From Mesostigma viride (taxonomy: Eukaryota > Streptophyta > Mesostigmatophyceae > Mesostigmatales > Mesostigmataceae): a stretch of DNA of 33,500 nucleotides. Positions 1 through 9,938 of the stretch are shown here, in pieces (positions within the stretch are counted from its first letter, which is position 1; the number at the start of each line of letters is the position of its first letter). A program made the translations under genes and the position numbers. The DNA is taken from positions 4,941,814 through 4,975,313 of the forward strand of contig RPFO01000082.1 in NCBI GenBank assembly GCA_009746045.1, read 5' to 3'. Under the pieces are notes generated by a model. That model worked only from the letters and a program-made list of their open reading frames with translations, did no database searches and was not told the DNA's origin.

Positions 1-309
1 ACCGTGCCATCTCAAAAATTGCATATAAACACACATCTTTGCACGTGCATTGGTTATCATGGGGTATATATTGCATGCATCGACCAAAATAATCACATGT
101 CATTGAATCACATACTGAACGTAAATCCATTTCCGTGTAAAACATGGCCACTAGCAAACACATGTATCTCATGCCCACCATTATGCAACATGACCATGCA
201 TGGACAGTTGGCATGTTGGGCTTCATTCTTAATTGCAACAAGACTAGCATGCTTGACAGGACAAAGAGACGCCTTTTACTCCTATATCGAAGCTTTCACA
301 CATTCCCCA
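1..309. other. Non-coding 3' flank of the DUF7869-type gene
   Basis: No supported gene lies here. The stretch is AT-rich and holds a short run of CTC triplets near 325, which is the reverse complement of the acidic (Glu-rich) end of the neighbouring minus-strand reading frame. The open plus-strand frame across 4-486 has no recognisable motif and overlaps the minus-strand coding sequence, so I treat it as chance. Confidence 0.5.
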
Positions 310-1993
310 TCATTCCCATGCTTCCTCCTCCTCCTCCTCCTCATCGCTGCTCTCGCTACTCTCACAAACAAAAGAAAGTTGGGGCTCTTCCGCCCCCGTC
401 TCAGCGACGGCCGCGGCACCATCCTGAAAAAACTTTTCGCGGCCAAAGGCATTAGCCGCATGAGGGCACCCGCAGATGAACTTTAAGACTTCCTCCAGCG
501 TGGTGTACGTCGCTCCCTTGCCGTCGGACCAAACCGTCTCGATCTTCAAAGCCCCGCCATCCTCATGTACTTCTGTGACCCACCCGTGAAAACGGGTCTT
601 GGCAGCACCCCACAAGGCGCACAGCCTTCTCCCTTTCAGCGCGCGCAGCCCGTGCTCAACAAAGTGTGCCGCACATGCAGCTTTTGACGTCGCTGCAGCA
701 GCTTGCTGCGTTTGAAAACCAGCAAAGTGCACGTGTGGATGGTCATCTAAGGCCTGGAGGGTTGCACGAGATAGCTTACGTGCTGCTGTCAGCGACGGAG
801 TGTGGACAGCCTGCCCTGATGCACCAACTGTCCAGTGTTGAACGATGATTTCCGATGCCGACACCGTCAGGCCCGGCCCACCGCCTGCGAGCGAGAGCTT
901 GTTAAACTGCCCTTCCCAGGAGGGTGAGTAAAACACGGAAACAGTCAGAGTCCCGCGTGAACGAACAGTAGACGCATCCATGACCTTCACCAAGAGCTCC
1001 TCTGGCCAGGGCATGCCTTCCCCGCACGTCACCGCAGGTCTCTTGATGATGAGAAAGTCTCCGCGGGAGATAATGCCGGGATTTACGGAAAAAATATGAC
1101 CCGCAGTCGCAATGGTCCGTGCACCACCGGTGGCATCCGCAGGAGAATTGGAGGCAACTCCAGTAGGAGGATTGGAGGCAAGCGTGGCAGGCGTGGCAGA
1201 TGCGGCCGGCAGGCGCTCAGCCTCGCGTCGCGCCCGGTGAATGGCAGTTTGCACCTCGTGCCGGCGGTTGCCTGCATGGCTGATAATTGGGTGCAGCGGC
1301 GCTTCCAAAGCACGGGCAGCCCGCATCACCGCCTGATCCCCTGCACTGTGGAGGCAAAAAGGGAGGGGCTTGTGTTTTTGCTGCTCCCTGCACTCCGTCA
1401 GAGCTTGGATCATGCGGTCAAACACCGACGCTTCTTCTTCCACTTGCTCCGGCTCAGCGGGGAAGCCGCGGATCTCCTCGTTGAGCTCTGCTTGCTTTGC
1501 ATCCGTCATGATGTCTGGAAACACTCGGTTGAGTTTAGAGCAATGACGGCGGATTGCGCGATCGCCATCCCAATCTGCAAACGCGGCAACACCTGGGCTG
1601 CCCTTGGGCGCCTTGGTCGCCTCCATGACTAGCACGCCGCGGAGCTCTTTGCCATCACTCACACGCTTCGAAGAGACAGTAACCATGTCGCATGCCCTCC
1701 TCGTTCGGCCCAAGAGGCCTCCAACAGTTGGCGGGCACATCAGCTAACGCCTCTGCCGTGGCAAGTCGGTAGCGCAAAAAGCAGTCATCACCAACGTCCG
1801 CCCCTAGCTTCACCTTCATCGTGATGGCCGAATAGCTCGATATCAAATATCTTGCTGACCGGCCGATGCTCCACCACAGGTTGGTTGGTTGACGCGCGTC
1901 CATAACCACGTCAGCAGACTTGACCCAACGCCCAAGATCTGGGTCCATGCAGCCTCGAAGCCACGTTGTGAAGTCCAGCGCTGCATTGACGAG

Positions 1994-2560
1994 CTGCAAG
2001 CAACAAGCATAGAACAAACAGTTGCAATAAGAGGCGAGTAAGCAAGGTGATTATTGGTTAACTATGGCATGCTAAATGACAAAGCCCCCACCTACAAACA
2101 CGCTCAATATATATTTTAAAAATATAATAAATTACAGCAGAGTGAAATCACTCAAACCAAAGCAAACGCCCAGCTATAAACCTATATACAGAGCCATGTC
2201 AAAGCTCTATACTACGATAAGACCAATGGAAACGCCTAACGGGAGGAACCTAATAGCCCTGCTGCACCGCAAAATCAGCCCGCGTACGGCGGAGCATGAT
2301 GTCAGCCATGGCCCGAGTCCGCTCAATATATATACAATCATACAGATAAATACATATAAATATATGTAGAATATATATAGAGTTTGCTTTGGTTTGAGTG
2401 ATTTCACTCTGTTGTAAGTAATTATATTTTAAAAATATATATAGAATGTATGGGTATATATTCTCAGAGAATGATAAATCACAGAGGCGAGATTGGCATG
2501 CTACATATGGAAAAGAAGAAGAACCCGGAAGAAATTCATAGTATTTTAAAGAAAACCAAC
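1994..2560 (-). other. Intron of the DUF7869-type gene
   Basis: Donor AAG|GTTGGT at 2561/2560 and acceptor TTGCTTGCAG|CTC at 1994/1993 join the two flanking frames in phase 0, so the reading frame runs on without change. The intron is AT-rich (TATATA runs) unlike the GC-rich flanking exons, and contains a fold-back element of about 340 bp. Confidence 0.65.
2106..2444. mobile_element. MITE-like fold-back element inside the intron
   Basis: The arms 2106-2167 and 2381-2444 are inverted complements. Their inner 30 bases (2138-2167 against 2382-2411) match perfectly, while the outer AT-rich parts are imperfect. The interior of about 210 bp encodes nothing. Its size, palindromic ends and lack of coding fit a miniature inverted-repeat element. 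I could not define a target-site duplication, so the superfamily is open. Confidence 0.6.
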
Positions 2561-4081
2561 CTTGGCAGATGGCGGCAGTGGGTTTATTGTCGCCATGCTC
2601 CCGGATGGGCCTTGCTCGTAGAAGTGTGCAAAGGCACGCGTCAGCCCTTGCAACACATCTTGAAATGTCAGCATGAGCACCGGTGCGAGATCTGACACAC
2701 GGTTCTTCATCCCGTTGTACCACCGGATAAACCAACCAAATCTCTGATCAGCGTCATTATGGGTGTGCCCCGGGGCCGGGCAGGCGGCACACCCTGATGA
2801 GAGAAAAGAGACGGCGGTTAATGAGAACCGCTAGAAAGCCCAATAGCTCGCTATTCATGTTGTCCCCACCCCCGTCCACTTGAAGGACGAGTGTCGTGGC
2901 AAGGCCAAACTCGCGGATCTCAGGATTGTGGGACCTTTCCCATGGTCGCTCAACCACCACTTCCAACAATTGGTGTGTGAGCAGCGTCGCAGTGACACGC
3001 CCTGAATTACCAGAAACCTCAGAATTGGCTATACCCAAGGCATGATCACCCAGAAGTACGTCCTCACTCCGTGCAAAATCGAGCAAACCAGCTGGTAGGG
3101 TATATGTAGCTTGCGGCTGCTAAGCCACTCTTTCTAGGCGCTGCCCCTGGTTGGAACCGCCGTCTTCATTTTCGCCAGACCATCAATGACTATGGAAACA
3201 AAATAGTGCTTGGCGCCCTCAAACCTTCGTTGCAGGTAAGCCATCCGTTCCCCATTAAAGAAGTCGGTGTGATCAGCTAACTTCTCTTTGAAAGCCTCCC
3301 ACCGGGCCCGGTCAGTGGTCCGATAAGACAAGATGGCATCCTTTAACTTCCGGCAGCGGGAGCATGCACTCACCCATAATTTTCGTGCGATATTTCTCAA
3401 TCCGGACTCGCATGCTTACTCTCACTGCTTCAAAAATTTTCCTGAAAAGCGAAATGCCAACTACAGGTGTTCCGTAGTCCTGCTGCTCTGCAGTGTAGTC
3501 CGAGTATAAAGTCTTCTTGCACGGTTGCTCAATGATGCTGGCGCCATCCCGGGGATCCTTCTCAACTGCTGGGCAGAACCAACGCCGAATCCACAGCTCA
3601 CAAAGCGCCTTGGCCTCCCCAATCTTGGCAGACAATGACCGGGATACCCCAATGCGCCGTCCAGCAGTGCTACCCAAGCCGGACTCCAAATCACGATCGC
3701 CAGGCAAAGGTCGAGGGCGGGTTGTCTCCTTGACAGCCGTGTGCCACATATTGGGGTTGATATACAAAGCACGGCGGAAAGCGGCTTCACACATGCGATG
3801 CCGAAACGGGGTTGCCGACTCTGGCTGATGCCTGTCAGCTGGGTAAGTAACGTAGCCATCCACTGCGAAAAGGAAGCCCTCGTCTCGACTGCGTTTGTGA
3901 CGCAAGCTCCCCGGAATTTCATCTTCTTTCTGTCAGACCCGCTTGGTAAAGCTGGTTCGATATCAAATGTTTCCGATCCGCCTGCTTCGGCTTGGACCAA
4001 AAGTCTGACCTCATCGCTCTTATCTCCTCGAAATGCACGCTTCGCAAACAATGGCGGCCACACCCACAGTCCCAGTCCCTG

Positions 4082-4261
4082 CTAAGTGCCGCAGCACAGG
4101 ACGCATCCGTGGTGCATTTCGCTAAGACGGCGGCATGCAGCGCTAAGACGGAGCCCTCGTCTCGCCATGACGAGCAACACGACCACCAGGACAAGCAGCG
4201 AGAATAGCATTCCAATAACCTGCGCCCCCGCATCGGGCTCCATAATGCCCAGGCCCTTCAT
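4082..4261 (-). CDS. Small hypothetical membrane protein (59 aa)
   Basis: A 59-codon minus-strand frame starts at an ATG at 4261 and ends at a TAG at 4082-4084. It has one strong hydrophobic stretch (IGMLFSLLVLVVVLLVMA, residues about 16-33) followed by a basic segment (ARRGLR), the pattern of a single-pass membrane protein with a positive cytosolic flank. It lies just upstream of the decayed DUF7869-type gene and partly overlaps other open frames. It may be a chance ORF or a fragment of that gene's 5' end. I do not recognise a family. Confidence 0.25.
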   Translation of the reverse strand: MKGLGIMEPDAGAQVIGMLFSLLVLVVVLLVMARRGLRLSAACRRLSEMHHGCVLCCGT

Positions 4262-4320
4262 GGCTTTAGGAACTGCGTAATATTATACGGCCGCCCCCTC
4301 CCCCTCCCCCCGCCCCCTCC

Positions 4321-4370
4321 CGCTTCCATCGCTTCCATCGCTTCCATCGCTGGTGCTTCCATCGCTGGTT
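4321..4370. repeat. GCTTCCATC nonamer repeat
   Basis: Several near-perfect copies of the nonamer GCTTCCATC follow a C-rich tract (CCCCCTCCCCC). This is a simple-sequence tract in the spacer next to the fold-back element, with no coding role seen. Confidence 0.7.
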
Positions 4371-4408
4371 CATTATCCCCTGCATGTAAAGACCATCGGG
4401 CATTCTGG

Positions 4409-4752
4409 AGTACAATTTGGTGGTGTGCCGGTGTGCCGGTGTGCCGGTGTGCCGGTGTGCCGGTGTGCCGGTGTGCCGGTGTGCCGGTGTGCCGGTGTGC
4501 CGGTGTGCCGGTGTGCCGGTGTGCCGGTGTGCCGGTGTGCCGCCCAGTGATTGGCCCGTTGCAGATTTGCTGACATGAGCCTAATAAAAATTGGCCGCAA
4601 ATTCGTCCGGTCGCACGTGGGCACAAGATTTGCGGCCAATTTTTACTAGGCTGCATATCAGAAAATCAGCAACGGGCCAATCACTGGCCGGCACACCGGT
4701 ACACCGGCACACCGGCACACCGGCACACCGGCACACCACCCATTTGTACTCC
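4409..4752. mobile_element. Fold-back element with octamer arrays in its arms
   Basis: Both ends read GGAGTACAA inwards. Each is followed by a GGTGTGCC-type octamer array: 15 perfect copies at 4423-4542 on the left, and six (one variant) at 4689-4736 in inverted orientation on the right. Next come unique inner arms of about 65 bp that are near-perfect inverted complements (CCAGTGATTGGCCCGTTG on the left) around a loop of about 20 bp. Long composite terminal inverted repeats with variable internal arrays are the pattern of fold-back (FB-like) transposons. There is no transposase and no clear target-site duplication. It sits in the 5' spacer between two divergent frames. Confidence 0.7.
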
Positions 4753-4905
4753 GTGCCAAGGTGCCACCACCGACTCAATAATTCGTGCACTTGGATGCAT
4801 TTCGTGGAAATTTTCAGCCATTCTGGCCAGGTATTGGCGTAGTTCGGAAATCCGGATAGCTGAGAATGGCTAGCGGCGCGCAGCCGCAGGCAGGTATTGA
4901 AAACA

Positions 4906-7345
4906 ATGGCGGGGATGCCGGACATGTGGAGCATGCCTGGCAGTGAAAAGGACGCAGTAGCACCACCGGGGCAAGAGAACACAATGGATACAGGCCCTGT
5001 ATCAGTGGGCGCTGTAGGTGATGAAGTACAGAAGAAAAGGGCATCAAACGTGTACGTCAGGGGAGCAGTCAATGAACTTCATAGAATAATTGCCTCCGGT
5101 GCTTCGGATGAGGAAACCGACAAACAGCCAAAACGGATGGGAAATCTCAGGCACCATCGCAGGACCCAGTTGCGCAGAAGTGCCTCGTCAAGTATCTGGG
5201 ATATTTGGGGGTGCTCGTGAAGGCCGGCAGCCTCTCGATTGCATCCCGGGGTGCTACTGCGGCCAAGCCAGTTGTGCTTCACATGCTCGACGTGGGCAAG
5301 GGTTTTCCAACCAACAGCAGGTTCATCAACGGTATTCCTCAGATAACCGTTCCAGAGCACAACATCACACGAGCTCACAAGTTCTACACGCTGCCTGATG
5401 AAAAGGATTCCCTGGCCCAACTAGACACCAAGAGTGACTGGCCTCCGCTGTATGTTTCGTGAAAAAAGGCTAGCTCTCGTAGCACCGCCAAGGTGACGTC
5501 GTTCTCCATCGGTGACATCTGCAGTCATGCGGATCCTGAGCTAATGCGTGACCTGCGTGCCACTCCCACGGGCAACACCGCTGTGCGGCTAGTCATCCTC
5601 GGACTCGCTTGTGTGAGGGCAGCCAGCGGCTCCCATGACTACCCGGCCTTTGTGGCGTTGGTGCGTCCCATTTACAGCTGCGAGGAAGGAGAATGGAAGG
5701 TTACCTCATTCGCCTCCGGTGAAATCCGTGTAGCGTGGTGCCGACCATATAACTTGACGGTTGACCCTGCCGCCACCGCCGAATTACATTGCAATTCGAG
5801 TACTACCTTGGCGGATGCCATGGTGGACATCACGTCAGACTGTGTTTACCCGCCCGGAGTCGCGCATCAACCAGTTAAAGAGCGCGACCAACACGACCAC
5901 CGGGCAGGGCTATCATGTAAGTATCTCAGATCGGTTTTGCATTGTTGACATTCATATGCTAGAACATGCCATGCGCAATCCAACCGCAGCCGAGCGCAAA
6001 CCACACTGGCGCATATGATCAATGTGCATACTAGAAGACACCATCAGGAGCACTCTATTTGTAAGCACCTTAAAACATTAATTTCCATGCAAGTATTGTT
6101 GATGTAAAATGTCAATCTCTGTATGCGTGCATGTTTACAATTCAGGTGCTCGCTGTCGTCCCGCCTGCTCCATCCGCTGAAGATGAAGATGAAGATGAAA
6201 GCGGGGGCGATGCCAGCTTACCCAGCTATGACCTGGACGATAAAGAGGAGGTGTGAGGAGGAGCACAATGGTGGGGAAGGGGGGGGTGACGATGGCAGCC
6301 AGGAACAAACATCACCCGTCAAGCCTAAGAAGCGCGTCTCGAAGGCGGCGGGGGGGGGGGCCAGCGGAGCTTGCGCCCTGCACGCCAGCTTGAATACCAG
6401 GGCGGGAAGGCACTGCCGCCTCGCGCAGCAAAGTCAGCACCGTCCGAGAGTGCGATGCCAGCAGCTCCCCCGGCAGCTCCCCCGGCAGGGTGGCTAGCGC
6501 CCCTTACTCAGGGGTTGCAAGCAGCACAGGCAGCAATCGCAGAGCTGAAGGACTGGGTGGGGTTTCAAGCGAAGCAAGGGAGGAAGAAGGCGCCGCCGTC
6601 TGTGGCTATGCAGATCGCTGATTTGAATGCAAAGGTTTCCAAGTGCCAATCATCATTGGCAGCGCGTGCAAAGCCGGCTGCCGCCCCAGAGAACCCCGCG
6701 ACTGAGAAGCTGAAGGAACAGGTCAAATCCCTGACGGAGAGGGTTGATGCTTTGGAAAGGGAACGAGTGCCATGCACGCCTGTTGAATGTGCTCCAACCT
6801 CAAGCCGCGGCACGGAGTTTCACTGGCCGACCATTCCTGCTGCGCCTCCCACATTGCGGCAACGTGAAGGCTTCACCGGCACGCAGGGGGCAGAATGGCA
6901 GCCGGCACGCCGTGAGCCACAGCCGCGCACGCGCGCACCCGCGATCGATGGGGCAAGGAAGCTGGATTGGCAAGATGAGCCAGAGCCGCGCACGCGCGCA
7001 CCCGCGATCGATGAGGCAAGGAAGCTGGATTGGCAAGATGAATCGCATGGCCTGTAGGAGCCTTATGACTCCTATTATATGGCCCACGGTGAGCCCTTGC
7101 AGGGCGCTTACCGTTATGCCGCCATGAGGGAGCCAGATAGGCCACATTATGCTGAGGGACATTATGCAGCAACTCAGCATACTCGTCTCACGACTCACAG
7201 CAACTTTGATGATGAACGCATGCGTGCTCGCAGCGCCCCCCGCCCACCGCCCCCCGCCCCTCCATCGCGGAAAAGGCATCAGCCGTACTCGCAAGATGCA
7301 AATGAGCGAGGGGAACCACTTTATTATGGTTCATGTTCATATTGA
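4906..7345 (+). pseudogene. Unrecognised plus-strand gene, interrupted
   Basis: A start codon in good context (AACAATGGCG at 4906) opens an acidic N-terminus. Coding changes frame near 5140 and continues with KYLGYLGVLVKAGSLSIASR and VTSFSIGDICSHADPELMRD to a possible donor TCAT|GTAAGT at 5917. An acceptor CAG at 6143-6145 leads into an acidic/basic stretch (QEQTSPVKPKKRVSK), then a frame change at the G run 6350-6360. Next come a predicted coiled coil (IADLNAKVSKCQ to SLTERVDALERE), a tandem 19-residue repeat (PRTRAPAID..ARKLDWQDE) and a proline-rich tail. In-frame TGA (5460) and TAG (7055) interrupt otherwise continuous frames. I recognise no family. It lies head to head with the DUF7869-type gene and may belong to the same mobile element. 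Decay and assembly indels are both possible. Confidence 0.4.
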
Positions 7346-7586
7346 TCTTGTTTGCACCTGTTTGTCAGTTTTCAGCCATTTATTCAGCTTTTTTATGCTG
7401 TGATGTATTAGTTGGCGAACAAAGGAATTGTGGTTGCCATCACGTAGTACTTGCTTCTCCATGTGTTACATGTAGGAGACATTGGAGACAATGCTGATAA
7501 TCAATTAATATTTGTCTCAAGTAATCATCAATATTTTATTTTGCCATGTGCTTGCATTACTTGCGTAGGAAAAGTCAAAAAATGAT
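7346..7586. other. Spacer, nothing recognised
   Basis: AT-rich non-coding DNA between the interrupted plus-strand gene and the octamer-bearing tandem repeat. I see no ORF, hairpin or repeat that stands out. Confidence 0.5.
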
Positions 7587-7599
7587 GTGTCAAGACATG

Positions 7600-8070
7600 T
7601 CACGGTGGCACGGTGGCACAGTGGCACCCCACGTTGGGCAGTGCTTGTGGGCAATATAACATTAGTATTGGACGTTATGTTACCTCGTGACACCATACAA
7701 AATCATAAAATGGTAGTTTTATGGTGGCATGGTGTGCCGGTGTGCCGGTGTGCCGGTGTGCCGGTGTGCCGGTGGCACAGTGGCACACCACGTTAGGCAG
7801 TGCTTGTGGACATTATAACATTAGTATTGGACGTTAGGTTACCTTGTGACACCATACAAAATCATAAAATGGTAGTTTTATGGTGGCATGGTGTGCCGGT
7901 GTGCCGGTGTGCCGGTGTGCCGGTGGCACAGTGGCACACCACGTTAGGCAGTGCTTGTGGACATTATAACATTAGTATTGGACGTTAGGTTACCTTGTGA
8001 CACCATACAAAATCATAAAATGGTAGTTTTATGGTGTGCCGGTGTGCCGGTGTGCCGGTGTGCCGGTGTC
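7600..8070. repeat. Tandem repeat of about 155 bp with nested octamers
   Basis: Three units share the core GCAGTGCTTGTGG (starts 7638, 7797, 7948), giving periods of 159 and 151 bp. The 8 bp difference equals one octamer of the GGTGTGCC array that ends each unit (five, four and four copies). The third unit is shorter and runs into TCAAAACATGATG. The same octamer fills the arms of the fold-back element at 4409-4752, so the two loci share a repeat source. Confidence 0.85.
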
Positions 8071-8145
8071 AAAACATGATGAGACACTTACCTCCTAGCT
8101 TTGGACCTAAGGGAGGTACAAAATAACAAAGTTGAAAAAAAGTCA

Positions 8146-8171
8146 AATTGTACTAGTGGTGGAGTACAATT
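8146..8171. repeat. 9 bp inverted repeat sharing the fold-back terminus
   Basis: AATTGTACT (8146-8154) and AGTACAATT (8163-8171) form a perfect inverted repeat around 8 bases. The right half includes GGAGTACAATT, the outer end of the fold-back element at 4409. It may mark the end of a related element covering the tandem repeat, abutting the retroelement copy that starts near 8188. Confidence 0.5.
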
Positions 8172-8187
8172 CCAGATGTGCTTAGGG

Positions 8188-8740
8188 GCAGCAGCAACGC
8201 CGCGATCAGTGGCCCGACTACATCCGCCACAAGACCAACCCCGAGAAGCCCAACGTGTACTGGCGGGGCGGGGACCTCTATGTCAACAAGAAAGTGGAAG
8301 CCCCCCCGGGCTTCCCCGGGATAGAGCACTCCAGCTAGTTGTCTAGATGGGGGCAATCGATGATGGGATAGCTTAGGCATTACAGCACTTGAAACGATAT
8401 TAGCGCACAGCGTTATAGTACCTTCAATTAGCTCTGGCACCTTGTGGCCATCAGCTTGCGCCTTAATTAGCCGACGTCTTGAGCCCACCTCACATTTGTA
8501 GCATAAGCTATGCGTCAGCCTACCTATGGTATTGCACTGGTTGTATTGCACCCACAGTGTTGCGTCCCGGCATGATGCACTGGTCATGCCGTGGAGAGAG
8601 CGCTCTGTGGCCTGCCCACCTGCGGCAGTAAGAGAAGCTACTAGGGCGCCCTCCCTCCTCTCTGTGTATATAGGGTTGAAGGTTCCTTTACTCTTTATTG
8701 GCACCCACGTGACGCAGTCACGTGCTTCTTAATTAATTAA
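8188..8740 (+). mobile_element. ORF1-only LINE-type element, 5'-truncated copy
   Basis: The first 150 bases encode the last part of an L1-type ORF1 protein (QQRRDQWPDYIRHKTNPEKP, then VYWRGGDLYVNKK), and a 3' UTR of about 400 bp follows directly. The element ends in a palindrome with two CACGTG boxes (8706-8724) and a TTAATTAATTAA tail. The whole stretch is a close inverted copy of 23790-24330, with a few small indels. No reverse transcriptase follows ORF1. No clear target-site duplication was found at this copy. Confidence 0.75.
8706..8724. promoter_or_regulatory. CACGTGAC palindrome (two G-boxes)
   Basis: CACGTGAC, three bases and GTCACGTG form a perfect inverted repeat just before the element's tail. 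The same structure is at 23803-23821 in the second copy. CACGTG is the plant G-box core bound by bHLH/bZIP factors, and CACGTGAC also resembles an ABRE. Because it sits at the RNA 3' end, an RNA hairpin role is equally possible. Confidence 0.45.
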
Positions 8741-8872
8741 GTGAGTTGTAATTATCAAGGAGACAATTGAAATTATGGCTGGATGGTGAATATGAATGGA
8801 GCTGGAAGTATGTGTATAACCTGAGCCCACTTAGCCTTGTCCGTAATCTTTTCCCAAATCATGTCGAGAGGC

Positions 8873-9093
8873 CTAGGCCCCCCTCATAATAAAGTCCACC
8901 ATATCAAAGAGACAACCATATAATGATGAATAGATAGTGGGAAGAGCCGACACAGCCCTGCCACACCCCTGTGTGCCGGCAGGGGGAACGCCGGAGTGAC
9001 GGACCTGGGCTTGGGACCCTTCATAGAACTGGTGGATGATCTCAACAATGTACGATGGGACACGGATCGAACAGGTGGAGGACCTGCACCCAT
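8873..9093 (-). pseudogene. LINE reverse transcriptase fragment
   Basis: Reading on the minus strand, a frame includes VPSYIVEIIHQFYEGSQAQV and then a degraded version of the non-LTR reverse transcriptase block normally reading G-x-R-Q-G-C-x-L-S-P (here TQGCGRAVSALP), followed by CLFDMVDFIMRGA. This order matches the palm region of LINE reverse transcriptases just before the YADD box. The fragment is short, has no start and is flanked by the tail of another LINE copy. Confidence 0.55.
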
Positions 9094-9102
9094 AAATTAT
9101 AT

Positions 9103-9410
9103 TAATTTTTTGGTACATATCTCCGTTGGGAGTACATGTAGTAATTTTTTGGTACATATCTCCGTTGGGAGTACATGTAGCACATATCCCTGAGAAGGGG
9201 CATATTCTGGGCTACTCCCCGTCCTGAAAGGGTAGGGTGTAAACTACACCTGCTCGGGGTGCACACAGTGCACCTGCACCAAGTATGTATTCCAGTAGCT
9301 AAGGTGCGGACATACGGTGGAAGATCATCATGGCTAAGCAATGGCTAGTGCATGGCGTATCGGCAGATAGTAGCTCTCTGCATAGGCAAAGCATGGCTAA
9401 ATCATCATTC
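9103..9410 (-). mobile_element. LINE 3' end with duplicated terminal stem-loop
   Basis: This is a minus-strand copy of the 3' UTR seen at 21384-21700 and 23304-23545: shared CATGTAGCACATA, TAGGGTGTAAA and GGTGCAC blocks, and an inner hairpin at 9363-9381. The outermost 39 bp, which hold the terminal stem-loop CTCCGTTGGGAG and an AT tail, are perfectly duplicated in tandem (9103-9141 and 9142-9180). There is no coding sequence. Confidence 0.7.
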
Positions 9411-9436
9411 ACCTGCACCCATAGGGCGTCCCATAT

Positions 9437-9498
9437 ATCAAGGAGACAACCAGCGCGCGCAGGCCAGAAATCGGGAGAATCCGGACCATGGTAGCTCG
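9437..9498 (+). repeat. SINE-like repeat, partial copy
   Basis: This matches the first half of the repeat at 20597-20717 and 25505-25624 (ATCAAGGAGACAACCAGCG to CCATGGTAGCTCG) with a GCGC insertion, then stops. A second short piece of the same start follows near 9510. It lacks the B-box-like half. Confidence 0.65.
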
Positions 9499-9543
9499 GT
9501 CCCATATATCAAGGAGACAACCAACGCCCATATATCGGTCCCA

Positions 9544-9691
9544 TATATTCTGATCAGACACTCCGCAAAGGTGAAAACCTTTGCGTTCAGTGCCAGGCCG
9601 CGGAAAACGCGGAAAACGCGATCTGCAAATGAATCCGACCGGAATCGAACTGGGGACCTCTCGCACCAATTTTGCTGACTATAGGACGGAC
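9544..9691 (-). repeat. tRNA-related repeat, copy 1
   Basis: This is one of two identical 148 bp copies, the other at 9939-10086. On the minus strand the first 57 bases look like a damaged tRNA: TCCGTCC can pair six of seven with GGTCGGA, and AGTTCGATTCC is a full pol III B box. The segment GGTGCGAGAGGTCCC is typical of the 3' half of tRNA-Pro; the anticodon 5' half is missing. The rest contains a perfect 9 bp hairpin (CGCAAAGGT-GAAA-ACCTTTGCG on the plus strand) and a CGCGGAAAACGCGG tract. A tRNA head plus structured body suggests a SINE. Confidence 0.65.
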
Positions 9692-9938
9692 CCGGATACC
9701 ATGGCATCGCCAACTTACACCTACAGTCATCCGCAAAAGTTCTCCTGTCCGGGGAGTGATGCAAGCCTTTCGGATTTGGTACTAGATAAATCACTCGAGA
9801 TCTGTGTGTAGGAGTACTACACACGTGTCTGCACGCGAGACTTGTTCAGTCTCGCACCGTGAGACGGGCTGAACACGGCTGAATCCTTCTTTTTTAGTAG
9901 AAGGGGGCGTAGCCGGTACTATCGAAATCAGCCAAGTG

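Larger units (their letters stand above)
310..4063 (-). pseudogene. DUF7869-type protein, multi-exon, frameshifted
   Basis: Reading 4063 to 310 on the minus strand, pieces of one protein appear in changing frames. They are: an N-terminal part (3905-3312); a C-x2-C zinc-knuckle-like motif CSRCRKLKD followed by VSIVIDGL (3380-3150); LVLQVDGGGDNMNSELLGF (about 2900-2840); PGHTHNDADQRFGWF (about 2780-2740); then an acidic, Tudor-like C-terminal region ending in SSDEEEEEEEAWE (1740-310). The order of CxxC, VIDG, QVD and GHTHxDxD motifs is that of the DUF7869 family, which is common in algae, dinoflagellates and oomycetes and often repetitive. I infer a transposable-element origin; a catalytic role is not shown. 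A good intron lies at 1994-2560. Frame changes near 3905, 3380, 3100, 2770 (a G run) and 1690 have no plausible splice sites, so the copy is decayed or the assembly has indels. Confidence 0.6.

Noticed and set aside
4-486. 160-codon plus-strand frame at the window start
   Set aside because: No motif, low-complexity composition, and it overlaps the minus-strand acidic C-terminus of a better-supported gene.
2793-2830. Intron ending at TTTTCTCTCATCAG before the GHTHNDAD motif
   Set aside because: The family motif reads through without a gap if one G is removed near 2770, so a single-base indel explains the frame change better than an intron with no donor.
4423-4542. CRISPR-like regular repeat array
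   Set aside because: The units are contiguous octamers without spacers and the genome is eukaryotic.
4353-4656. Repetitive peptides (RHTGTPAH and VPVCRCAG types) encoded across the octamer array
   Set aside because: They only reflect the 8 bp repeat, which is open in several frames on both strands.
5440-5490. Tiny intron (GTATGT to GGCTAG) removing the in-frame TGA at 5460
   Set aside because: It would be only about 24 bases, below any usual spliceosomal intron length.
9045-9080. B-box-like GTTCGATCC on the minus strand
   Set aside because: It lies inside recognisable reverse transcriptase coding sequence and has no accompanying tRNA structure.
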